Source of the DNA: DATFWC01 sp045801465
GTDB taxonomy: Bacteria; Pseudomonadota; Alphaproteobacteria; Rhizobiales; Xanthobacteraceae
Assembly: GCA_045801465.1 (NCBI GenBank)
Contig: JBJMSU010000172.1
Coordinates: 8,433 to 72,432, forward strand
DNA length: 64,000 bases
Direction of reading: 5' to 3'
The first letter of the stretch is position 1. Each line of letters starts with the position of its first letter. The notes beneath the pieces are model-generated. The model was not told the origin of the DNA, did no database searches, and saw only the letters and a list, made by a program, of their open reading frames with translations. Both the position numbers and the translations under genes were made by a program. Positions 26,964-34,818 of this stretch are shown one piece after another.

Positions 26964-27074
26964 GCTCGGAAAAAACCCCTCGGCTCAAGCGGTTCTAACA
27001 TGGACCCCGTGCGGGTGCCATTGTCTGTCGCCGCCTGGTGCTCATTTCTCAGTCGAGCTTGCCCCAATTAGCGT

Positions 27075-28592
27075 TCAAGGCCGCCGTTCGTCATAGTATT
27101 GGGCAAAGATCTGCATGAAGGCCTCGATGAGGCTTCCTTTTTCCGACCGCTGCTTTGCCTGCCACCGCGCCACGTAGGCATCCCAGAGCCTCGCCTTGCG
27201 CGAACCCACAACGGCCGCGATCCCGCGGTCGGCTTCGGTATCCTTGTCGATGGTCTGCGGATCGAGCTCGGCCAAGAGCGTGGTGAGCGCGTGTTGCATG
27301 GCCGAATACGTCTTCACCTGATGCGTCTTGATGTCCTCGAAACCCTGCAGCAACGCCTGCTGCGCATCGAGGTAGCTGCGGGTCGACGGCCCGAACATGA
27401 CCCGCAGCGCCTCCTCGGCCGAGGGTGAGAATTTCAGCGGGTTGTTGTCGGTGGCCTGGATGACGGTATGGCTCGCGCTGCGGACCAGGCGCTTGGCCTG
27501 CACCCGCGCATTCAAGAGCTGCGACAGGTTGTCGACGACAAGCCGCAGCATCTGGCCAAGCTGCTCGGCGACGGCCTGCGGGTCCTTCTGGGTGAAGACC
27601 TGCTCCGAAACCCCGGCCGCGCGCGCCAGGGTGCGCACGAACTCGTCGATTTCGCGGCCCGTGAGCGCGGCTTGCGGCGCGCGAGACGGTGCTGCGGGAG
27701 TATGTTTTTCCTCCACTGCCTGGAGGGCAGGCCGGGCGGGCGGCTCGCGCCGGTCGGCCGTCCGCGGCGGCTGGTCCCACGCCGGCGCCGGCTCGCCAGC
27801 ATCTGAGGCGGAGCGCTGCGGCGCCGGCGGTTGCTCCCACGATTGTGCCGGTGCGCGCGCGGCTACTGGCGGCCGCTGTGGCGCCGGCGGCGGTTGTGGC
27901 GCCGGCGGCGGCTGCCATGCCGGTGCCGGCTCGCTGCCAGCTGCCGCAGGACGGCGGGGCGCCGGGGTGGGCGGTGGCGGAGGGGGCTGCGGCGCCGGCG
28001 GCCTCTCTCCCCGCGCCCAGTCCATGTCCTCATGGGCCGCAGGGTCCCGGCGAACCTGGCCGGGCGGTTGCGGCGCAACCGAATTCTCGAACCTGTTCGG
28101 CACATCCGCCGCCCAATCGAGGAAGTCCGGCCGAACCGGAGCCAGGTCACGTGCCGCCCTGAGCTGTTTTGGATCGATGGGCGGCGCCGCGTCGCCGGGT
28201 ACCGACCACAAATCCTGCTGGCCCGGCGAGGGCGGCACTGCGCCCTGGCCCGGGGCAGGAAGCGAAACCTCCTCGCCCTCGACCGCCGCCGCGATGATGT
28301 AATGGCCGATGGTGAACCGGTCGCCGGTGCGCAGCCGACGCGGCGCCTGCATGCGGTGGGTTTCGGCATTGAGGAATGTGCCGTTGGTCGACACGTCGTG
28401 CAGCCAGTAGCCGCCTTCCTTGTAGCGAATTTCGGCGTGCTTTCCGGAAATGTGCCGCGTCGGGTCCGGCAGGGTCCAATCGAGATGGCTGTCCCGGCCG
28501 ATATCGATGCCCCGCTTGCCGGTGATGGTGACTTCGATGGGCCCGCCATCGGGCAGATTGGGCACATTCTCGATCTTGAGGTGGAGCGCCAT
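27075..28592 (-). CDS. tagH: T6SS-associated FHA-domain protein TagH
   Basis: This is the likely phosphoprotein target of PpkA. The N-terminal FHA domain spans about residues 20-100, with the phosphopeptide-binding pattern IGRDSHLDW, RHISGKHAEI and VSTNGTFLN. A very Pro/Ala/Gln-rich linker runs from about 110 to 320. The C-terminal 180 residues match the TagH C-terminal region (SAEEALRVMFGPSTRSYLDA). A CRP/FNR-like palindrome begins two bases before its ATG. It may be transcribed separately from tssK, which starts 274 bases downstream of its stop. Confidence 0.9.
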   Translation of the reverse strand: MALHLKIENVPNLPDGGPIEVTITGKRGIDIGRDSHLDWTLPDPTRHISGKHAEIRYKEGGYWLHDVSTNGTFLNAETHRMQAPRRLRTGDRFTIGHYIIAAAVEGEEVSLPAPGQGAVPPSPGQQDLWSVPGDAAPPIDPKQLRAARDLAPVRPDFLDWAADVPNRFENSVAPQPPGQVRRDPAAHEDMDWARGERPPAPQPPPPPPTPAPRRPAAAGSEPAPAWQPPPAPQPPPAPQRPPVAARAPAQSWEQPPAPQRSASDAGEPAPAWDQPPRTADRREPPARPALQAVEEKHTPAAPSRAPQAALTGREIDEFVRTLARAAGVSEQVFTQKDPQAVAEQLGQMLRLVVDNLSQLLNARVQAKRLVRSASHTVIQATDNNPLKFSPSAEEALRVMFGPSTRSYLDAQQALLQGFEDIKTHQVKTYSAMQHALTTLLAELDPQTIDKDTEADRGIAAVVGSRKARLWDAYVARWQAKQRSEKGSLIEAFMQIFAQYYDERRP

Positions 28593-28593
28593 T

Positions 28594-28609
28594 CGTGATT
28601 CCGATCACA
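28594..28609. promoter_or_regulatory. CRP/FNR-like palindrome overlapping the tagH ribosome-binding site
   Basis: CGTGATTCCGATCACA (GTGA-N6-TCAC) ends two bases before the tagH start codon and covers where its ribosome-binding site must lie. A protein bound here would block expression of tagH. It shares the half-sites but not the spacer of the tssK-upstream pair. Confidence 0.4.
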
Positions 28610-28823
28610 TCCCAACAGGCAGACTTAAGCCGCCAGCGGGTAAATTTTCCCCTCTCTCCGGCAGATGCTTGCCGGCGGTCACCGTCCCTCCCGTGGGAGC
28701 CGCCCGACCGGCGCCCGAATTCACCCGGATTATCTCATGCTTAGCGTGTTTCGCCAGCCAAAATTGGTCAGGAGGGCGACGCATCTTCCTTAGCGTAAAC
28801 GGTCTCAACTGCAGCAATCGTAT

Positions 28824-28990
28824 CTAGTGCCCCGCTTCCGACGTTCGTGATACATGGCGGCCCCCTCTGACACGAACTTCGGACGCAAAAGGGCACTAGC
28901 AAGTCTATGATCCTAGTGCCGCTTTTCGATTTGAAGTTCCCGCACGAGTTTGCGGCAGGCGGTGTAGGAACTTCAAATCGGCGGCACTAG
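28824..28990 (+). repeat. Composite two-hairpin dispersed repeat, copy 1
   Basis: This is two adjacent hairpin elements. Element B (28824-28899) starts CTAGTGCCC and ends GGGCACTAG, with arms containing CCGACGTTCGTG and CACGAACTTCGG. Element A (28913-28990) starts CTAGTGCCGC and ends GGCACTAG, with arms ATTTGAAGTTCC and GGAACTTCAAAT. The whole unit, including the 13-base spacer, recurs in reverse orientation at 49777-49941. The rest of the gap between tagH and the vgrG-linked genes (28610-29100) shows no gene. Confidence 0.85.
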
Positions 28991-29100
28991 CGATCCGGCA
29001 GGCGGCTCCGGCATTCACCCCCCGTGCGTCCATGGAGCTGTCCGGTCATCCACCGGCCGAAGCCGCACGCGGGCGGAGCGCGCGATGGACCGGTCGCACC

Positions 29101-29475
29101 TTATTGGTAGGTCCCGGGCGGCAGAGGTGATGGCGCCGCACCCTTTAGCTCGCTCATGAGATCGTCGAACTCGGGTGAGTAGCACATGAGGAACGAGAGC
29201 GGAAACAGCTCGCGCAGCGGCCGAACGCCGGTCGCATCGGGTTTCAACGTTGCGGCCTTGATCGAGCCGTCCTTGTTCTTGAGGTAAGCCTGCAATTCAA
29301 AGTGCATCGAGTCCTTGGAGCCCTTGTATTCCTGTCCCCAGCGAAACCACGGGTTGGTCTTGAAGGCTTGCCTGATCGCCCAGACAAGGGCGAACGGCAG
29401 GCTTTGAATGCCTTTCTCGCGCCACGCCTTCAAGGTTCTCAGCTGCGGGTCTGTCTCTCGGTGCAGCTTGTGCAC
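29101..29475 (-). CDS. M15-peptidase-like fragment downstream of vgrG (probable 3' part of a broken cargo gene)
   Basis: Read from a GTG at 29475, this 124-residue frame contains LPFALVWAIRQAFKTN, FRWGQEYKGSKDSMHFEL and an ending SPLPPGTYQ. WGxx...KDxMHFEL is the C-terminal zinc-ligand block of M15 (VanY/endolysin-like) peptidases. The N-terminal SxHxxGxAxD zinc motif is not visible, so the gene is either truncated or a remnant. The reading frame continues the sense of the upstream 97-aa frame if one frameshift is allowed. As the last gene behind vgrG, a cell-wall-cutting T6SS cargo is a reasonable guess only. Confidence 0.5.
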   Translation of the reverse strand: MHKLHRETDPQLRTLKAWREKGIQSLPFALVWAIRQAFKTNPWFRWGQEYKGSKDSMHFELQAYLKNKDGSIKAATLKPDATGVRPLRELFPLSFLMCYSPEFDDLMSELKGAAPSPLPPGTYQ

Positions 29476-29485
29476 CAGTTGAAGA

Positions 29486-29779
29486 TCAGGCTCGCTCGAT
29501 GATCGCTTTCCCTTGTCTGGCTTTTTCCCGGTCCTCGGCGCTCGCGCCCGGCTTGCCGCCCGCGGCGACCTCCCTCTGGATTTGCTCGTAAGCACCCAGG
29601 ATCTTTTCAAGCCAGCTCTTGACCGCGTCGGACGCCCGCTGCGCGACCGCGTAAGTGTCTGCCGTCCGCGTGTACTCACCCCACGCCTTGGAAGACGTAT
29701 CGAAGGCATATTGCGAGGCAAAGTCGAACGTGGACCCTGTCTCGCGTCGGACCACGTCGTTGAGCAGGGAGACCAACAC
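29486..29779 (-). CDS. Hypothetical 97-aa frame behind vgrG (probable 5' part of the same broken gene)
   Basis: The GTG at 29779 opens a helical, charged protein (VVRRETGSTFDFASQYAFD, AVKSWLEKILGAYEQIQREV) of no recognised family. It has no usual start or clear ribosome-binding site. Just upstream another frame reads ATYDRRQAIELKAADARAF, followed by IRSALPG, and joins this one smoothly at PGKVLVSLLNDV if a frameshift near 29783-29790 is allowed. That argues for one gene with two frameshifts, from about 29905 to 29101, or for sequence errors. Confidence 0.45.
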   Translation of the reverse strand: MLVSLLNDVVRRETGSTFDFASQYAFDTSSKAWGEYTRTADTYAVAQRASDAVKSWLEKILGAYEQIQREVAAGGKPGASAEDREKARQGKAIIERA

Positions 29780-29935
29780 CTTGCCCGGGAAGCGCGGATC
29801 TTATGAAGGCGCGAGCGTCCGCAGCCTTCAGCTCGATGGCCTGTCTCCGATCGTAGGTCGCTGCATCGCCATTGGCGGCCCCTCTCCGATTGCGAAAGCG
29901 GGCATGGCTGGGTCAGTTGGGCGCGACAACTCGCT

Positions 29936-30493
29936 TCACTGCCTCTTGGCGGCTGTGGCGAGACGCACCGCCTCGTCAAGGCAGCGCCTGAGCGCGTCCG
30001 TTCGCGCTTCGGGCGGGAGATGAGCTACCGCAGTCAGAATCGCTCCGCGCACGGCACGCGGGGTCTGCTCCGGCTGCACGGGCGCCCACGCGTCCGGACC
30101 CACGGGCAAGGTGTTGCCGGCATATCCCGCCGCACGGGCAACCAACGTTGCCGGCGATCGATAGTCGCTGCGGGTGCCGAGTTCCAGCGCAACGAGCCGA
30201 CGCTCTTCTTCCGGGTCCTGCACCCATTCCTCGGCCGCGGCGAAGCATTCATTCTCTTCGGCGCTGCGCGGGGGCGCAATGCTGCGCACGGAGCGGCAGG
30301 CCCACCACACCGCCTCACGTCGCTGCAGGAGGTACGCGCAGACCCCGACCGCTTTGGCGACCTCGCCCTGATCGTAAAGCGAGCGCACGAAATCCAGGCA
30401 CCGGTCGTCCGTCGGCTCGAGCTGAAGCTCCTCGCGCATCAAGGCGAAAGAGTCGAAAAGGTCGCGGGCGGTCTCAAATCGCAGATGCGGCAT
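29936..30493 (-). CDS. VgrG-linked hypothetical protein (DUF6931-like)
   Basis: This 185-residue soluble protein starts 14 bases after the vgrG stop, so it is in the same operon. It contains WACRSVRSIAPPRSAEENE and a helical C-terminus rich in Ala, Arg and Glu. Short proteins of this kind follow vgrG in T6SS loci and are grouped, as far as I recall, as DUF6931; an adaptor or chaperone for the VgrG cargo is a plausible role. There is no signal peptide or membrane helix. Confidence 0.65.
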   Translation of the reverse strand: MPHLRFETARDLFDSFALMREELQLEPTDDRCLDFVRSLYDQGEVAKAVGVCAYLLQRREAVWWACRSVRSIAPPRSAEENECFAAAEEWVQDPEEERRLVALELGTRSDYRSPATLVARAAGYAGNTLPVGPDAWAPVQPEQTPRAVRGAILTAVAHLPPEARTDALRRCLDEAVRLATAAKRQ

Positions 30494-30507
30494 ACCGGGC
30501 TTCCGGG

Positions 30508-32460
30508 CTAAGGCCTGCCGTTGACCAACGGCGCGGTGATCGTCGGTGCCACCTGAAGCGGGGCTGCGATGTTGACCGCCCCGGCAGCCATGTTGATGGT
30601 CGATGAAACGAGGGATATCGAGGCCGGTGTCATGCTGATGATGCTCCCGCCGCAGATCAAGGTCAGGGACGTCCCTGCGGTGATGGTGATGGTCGTGCCG
30701 GCGGTGGTCGTGTCGCTCGTGGTGATCGTCGTCGTGCGATTCATCCCGATGATCGACGTCTGGCTCATCGCGATCTTCACGTTCTGGTTTCCGGTGGCGA
30801 TCTTCAGGTCGTCATCGCCCTGCAGCAGCGTGGTCTTGCGGGAGTTGGGCCCTGCCGTCTGTCGCGTGAAGCGCTCGCCGATCTCGCGCACCTCGGTATC
30901 CAGAATGGTGAGCTTGTAGTCCTTCTGGGCGTGCAGATTGATCTCTTCGCCGAGCTTCTTGTCCTCGAACATGACCTGGTTGTAGCCGCCGCCGCCCTTT
31001 GACGAATCCGACTTCACGCCGGACTGCGTCTTGTTGGCCGGCAGTTCATACGGATGCTTATTGTCGCCGTTGTACACCGCGCCGGTCACGAGCGGCCGGT
31101 CGGGATCGCCTTCGATGAACTCGACCACCACTTCCATGCCGACGCGCGGAATGAATTGGCCGCCCCACTTCTTGCTCGCCCAGACTTCGGCGACGCGAAT
31201 GCGGCACGATTGCTTCTTCTTTCGATCCCAGAAGAACTCGACCAGGATGCGGCCGTATTCATCGACGTCGATCTCCTCACCCTGCTTGCCGACCACCTTG
31301 GCGGTCTGAATGCCGTGGATGAGCGGCTTCGGCGTGACGATGGGAGCGCGGAAAACCTTGTTCTCCTTCGGCAGGAACTCGAAATTTCCCGAATAGTCCT
31401 CCTCCGCGGCCCCGCTGCCCGAACGGTAATGCTCGGCCACGTAGAGATGCGAACAGCGGACCACCAGGTAGTCCTTGTTCTCCGAGGTCTTGTGGTGGCC
31501 TTGGAGCTTGGTCGTGCCGCCCGGAAATAGATTCACCGCATTGCCGCCGGTATGCCGGCGCTCGTCCAATGCCTGCTCCGCCTCCAGCACCACTTTGGCG
31601 TACTTCTCGCCATCGCTCTTCTTCTTGTACTTGCCCGGATAGTCGTAGAACTCCATGTCCGACTTGTTGTAGCGGGCAGTTCCCTTCTTGTCGGCCTTCA
31701 GGTCCGCATTGGGCGTGAGCTCGTAATAATCGTTGAGCTCGACCTTGCCGGTACGGAACCGGCGCTCGCTCACGACATGATAGATGTGCTGTCGATCACG
31801 CCGCTCGCTGTTGCCGAGCGCGATGAAATCGATCTGGCCAAGGCCCGGCACCGCCTGGTGCGACGACATGGAATCGGCCATCACCAGCGTGTGCTTGTCG
31901 GACGTATGCTCGAAGAAATAGTAGATTCCGTGCTGTTCCATCAGCCGCGACACGAAGGCGAGATCGGTTTCGCGGTACTGCACGCAGTATTCGAGCTTCG
32001 GATAGTTCTCGTTCAGGCTGGCGCGAAAATCGTTGAAGCCGCGGTCGCGCCAAACCTCCTGGATGATCTCGGAAGCGGTCTTGTCCTGGAAGAACCGGCA
32101 ATCGCTCGTCCGCGAGCAAAGCCACAGCCACGGCCGCAGAACCAGGCGGTACACGTGATGCTCTTGCCGCACCCCGGTCCACTGCGCCTCGACCGCGATG
32201 CCGTTGAAGTGACGTTCCTTGCCATACAGCTTGACCGTCACCGAGCAGGGGCGTCCGAGGATGGCATCGAGATCCACCTCCTTGGCGGCCAGCGCCTCGA
32301 TGCGATATTCGAACAATTCGCTGAGACCCTCGGTGGCATCGAAACGCACGAGGACGAGCACGTCCTTGCCGAGCGGCGTGCGCAGTTCGGCGAACCGGGT
32401 ATCCTGCTTGAGCATGGCATCCATGTGAACTACCGGTGCGTTGGGGTTGTCGTCCTTCAA
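30508..32460 (-). CDS. vgrG: T6SS spike protein VgrG (TssI)
   Basis: This is the trimeric spike tip of the secretion tube. The 650-residue protein has the gp27-like N-terminus (ELFEYRIEALA, LCSRTSDCRFFQDKTASEII), the gp5 OB-fold segment (EYGRILVEFFWDRKKKQSCRIRVAEVWASKKWG in the family, seen here as EYGRILVEFFWD and RVAEVWASKKWGGQFIPR) and a beta-helix C-terminus of repeated short strands (TTITTSDTTTAGTTITITAG). No extra effector domain is attached at the C-terminus. It is divergent from tssA, 215 bases apart. Confidence 0.95.
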   Translation of the reverse strand: MKDDNPNAPVVHMDAMLKQDTRFAELRTPLGKDVLVLVRFDATEGLSELFEYRIEALAAKEVDLDAILGRPCSVTVKLYGKERHFNGIAVEAQWTGVRQEHHVYRLVLRPWLWLCSRTSDCRFFQDKTASEIIQEVWRDRGFNDFRASLNENYPKLEYCVQYRETDLAFVSRLMEQHGIYYFFEHTSDKHTLVMADSMSSHQAVPGLGQIDFIALGNSERRDRQHIYHVVSERRFRTGKVELNDYYELTPNADLKADKKGTARYNKSDMEFYDYPGKYKKKSDGEKYAKVVLEAEQALDERRHTGGNAVNLFPGGTTKLQGHHKTSENKDYLVVRCSHLYVAEHYRSGSGAAEEDYSGNFEFLPKENKVFRAPIVTPKPLIHGIQTAKVVGKQGEEIDVDEYGRILVEFFWDRKKKQSCRIRVAEVWASKKWGGQFIPRVGMEVVVEFIEGDPDRPLVTGAVYNGDNKHPYELPANKTQSGVKSDSSKGGGGYNQVMFEDKKLGEEINLHAQKDYKLTILDTEVREIGERFTRQTAGPNSRKTTLLQGDDDLKIATGNQNVKIAMSQTSIIGMNRTTTITTSDTTTAGTTITITAGTSLTLICGGSIISMTPASISLVSSTINMAAGAVNIAAPLQVAPTITAPLVNGRP

Positions 32461-32675
32461 GTACCCGATTGCGTGTCGGCTGTTCGTCGCCGGAAACGCA
32501 GCCGGGGTTCAACCAGCGTGGTTTGGCTCAAGTCCTTGACGCTTCGAGCGGCAGCTTCGCGCGCCAGGTTCAAAGCCAAAATCATCCTGATTTCATCGCG
32601 TTGCTGCTCTGTCGTTGACGATATAGAAGGTGGCGGGCATAGTCGAGCCGTTCCGGCTGGAACAGGCAATCGTGC

Positions 32676-33983
32676 ATGGCTGAGTTTGATCTCGCAGCGC
32701 TGATCAGTCCGATATCGGAAGACGAGCCGTGCGGTCCGGATCTCGATCTGGCCGGCGATGCCGACTACATGAACTTCGTCGCCAAGGCCGAGAGCCTGCT
32801 TCCGAGTACCTTCTTCTCCGGTCCGGAAGGCCAGCCGTTCGATCGCAGCTCGATCGACTTCCCGGCCGAGTTCGCCGCGATGAAGCCTTTGCTGGCGGAT
32901 ACCCGCGACATCCGTCTGCTCGTCGTCCTGGCCAAGCTGTCGATTCTCAACCGCGATCTTGCCGGGTTCGACACCGCCATACGCGCGATCCGGGAGCTGT
33001 TGGATCAGCAGTGGGACGCGGTCCATCCGCGCGGCGAGGACGGCATGTTCGTCGCCCGGGCCGCCGCGCTCGAGACGCTCGACGACCTGCCGCCGGTGAT
33101 TTTCCCGCTGCAATACACGCCGCTCGTTCGCCACCCGCGCCTCGGCGCCATCAGCTACCGCCACTACATGATCGCCAGCGGCGAGGTGCAGGCGCGAGAA
33201 GGCGAGGAGACGCCCGATCTGACGGCGATCGAGAATGCGTTGATGGACGTGGAGCTCGCCGAGCTGGTCCAGGCGCTCGGCAGCATCGACTCGCTCCGCA
33301 CCGCGCTCGCCGAGATCCGCAACGTGTGCGTCGACCGCGCGGGAATCGAACAGGCGCCGAAGCTGGAGCGCTTGCCCGGGCTGATCGACAGAATCCGGTC
33401 TCTCCTCAACGGCTTCGTGGTCAAGCGTGACCCGAGCGCGGCGCTCGCGGCCGCACCTGCGGGCGAGGGCGCCGAGGCGGGCGCAGCGGCGCCGGAACTG
33501 ACCGGCGAGGTCCGCTCGCTGGCCGATGCCGCCGATGCGCTTGCCGCCATCGCCGACTACTTCGTCCGCAAGGAGCCCTCGAACCCGGCCCTGCTGCTCG
33601 TCCGCCAGGCCGAGCAGCTCATGGGCAAGTCGTTCGTCGAGGTGATGCAGATCCTCGTCCCCAGCCACGTCGAGCAGGCGGCAATCTATATTGGCAAGGA
33701 GCAGACCCTGCAGCTGCCCATAGGCAGGCTCTCCGAGCTCGTTTCATCGTCGGGGGAATCGCCTGCCGCCAACGGAGGCGGCACCGATCAGCCGCCGCGC
33801 CGTCTCGAAGCCCACACGCGCGCCGATGCGGTTCGATTACTGGACCAAATCGGCGCGTTCTACCGGGCCGCCGAGCCGTCGAGTCCGCTGCCCTATCTCA
33901 CCGATCGGGCGCGCGATCTGGCCGGTCGTGATTTCCTGAGTCTGCTCAAGCATGTCCTTCCTGCATTCAATTCGAGCAGTTGA
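32676..33983 (+). CDS. tssA: T6SS protein TssA (ImpA family)
   Basis: TssA is a cytoplasmic organiser that caps or primes baseplate and sheath assembly. The 435-residue protein has the ImpA N-terminal domain with PISEDEPCGPDLDLAGD and the stretch LADTRDIRLLVVLAKLSI, and a variable C-terminus with VEVMQILVPSHVEQA. The length is typical of the TssA class with a short C-terminal domain. It opens the plus-strand half of the T6SS locus. Confidence 0.92.
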   Translation: MAEFDLAALISPISEDEPCGPDLDLAGDADYMNFVAKAESLLPSTFFSGPEGQPFDRSSIDFPAEFAAMKPLLADTRDIRLLVVLAKLSILNRDLAGFDTAIRAIRELLDQQWDAVHPRGEDGMFVARAAALETLDDLPPVIFPLQYTPLVRHPRLGAISYRHYMIASGEVQAREGEETPDLTAIENALMDVELAELVQALGSIDSLRTALAEIRNVCVDRAGIEQAPKLERLPGLIDRIRSLLNGFVVKRDPSAALAAAPAGEGAEAGAAAPELTGEVRSLADAADALAAIADYFVRKEPSNPALLLVRQAEQLMGKSFVEVMQILVPSHVEQAAIYIGKEQTLQLPIGRLSELVSSSGESPAANGGGTDQPPRRLEAHTRADAVRLLDQIGAFYRAAEPSSPLPYLTDRARDLAGRDFLSLLKHVLPAFNSSS

Positions 33984-34263
33984 CGCATGTTCTGGCGAGC
34001 CCGCCGGGATTGTGATACAGGGTGTCACCCGTTCCTCGTAAAAAATATTTTTCACTTCAATGAACCGGGAGCGGATGTCCCCAGACTAAGAGCACTGGAC
34101 ATGCTTCGGGACAGCTAAAGCGTGCCGCTATCACTAACCAAAGTCTGCAACTATTGTGGACTTTCGTTGACGCGGCGGCAAATTTCATCTTCAATGCGCC
34201 TCAAAATCCACCCCATCGGCCTGCATACTGCCATGCCGAGAACGCAAGAAGGGAATCATCACC

Positions 34264-34803
34264 ATGGCTAGGGACAGCGGTCAGCGGTTCATCAAGCGCA
34301 ATCGCCCGCCTCGCGTGCACATCACATATGAGGACCCGTACAACGCGGAACGGTTGATCGAGCTTCCCTTCGTCATGGGGGTGTTGGCCGATCTTTCCGG
34401 CAACGACTCGTCGGTCGAGAAGCCGGACGTCGACGAGCGGAAGTTCCTCGACATCGACATGGACAACTTCGAGAGCCGCATGGCGGCGATCGAGCCCGGC
34501 GTCACCTTCAGGGTCAAGAACAAGCTGGGCGAGGGCTCAGGCGAGGAGCTCGGCGTCAACCTGAAATTCAAGAAGATGGACGACTTCGGCCCTACCGCCG
34601 TCGCGCGGCAGGTGCCATCCCTGGCCAAGCTCCTGCAAGCGCGCGAACAGCTCGCCAACCTCTTGCGCTATATGGACGGCAAGGTGGCTGCCGAGGACCA
34701 GATCAAGAAATTGTTGGCCGATCCCCAGCTCATGGCTGCCCTCAAGGAGAGGGCGGCGCAAAAGGGCGATGGGGACGAGCCTGAGGCCGAAGACAAAGCA
34801 TAA
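34264..34803 (+). CDS. tssB: T6SS contractile sheath small subunit TssB (VipA)
   Basis: This is the small sheath protein that polymerises with TssC around the Hcp tube. The 179-residue protein has VHITYEDPYNAERLIELPFVMGVLADLSG (seen as VHITYEDPYN and ELPFVMGVLADLSG) and the VRVKNKL-like and LLQAREQLANLLRYMDGK segments, diagnostic of VipA. The 280-base gap upstream is AT-richer than its surroundings (around 34035-34060) and probably holds the tssBC promoter, but no clear sigma-54 site was found. tssC follows after 15 bases. Confidence 0.95.
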   Translation: MARDSGQRFIKRNRPPRVHITYEDPYNAERLIELPFVMGVLADLSGNDSSVEKPDVDERKFLDIDMDNFESRMAAIEPGVTFRVKNKLGEGSGEELGVNLKFKKMDDFGPTAVARQVPSLAKLLQAREQLANLLRYMDGKVAAEDQIKKLLADPQLMAALKERAAQKGDGDEPEAEDKA

Positions 34804-34818
34804 TCCTGGAGATCCTTC

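Noticed and set aside
34000..34263. A sigma-54 promoter in front of tssB
   Set aside because: No sequence with both the TGGC and the TGC elements at the right 5-8 base spacing was found; the AT-rich stretch around 34035-34060 is only a candidate for a sigma-70-type promoter.
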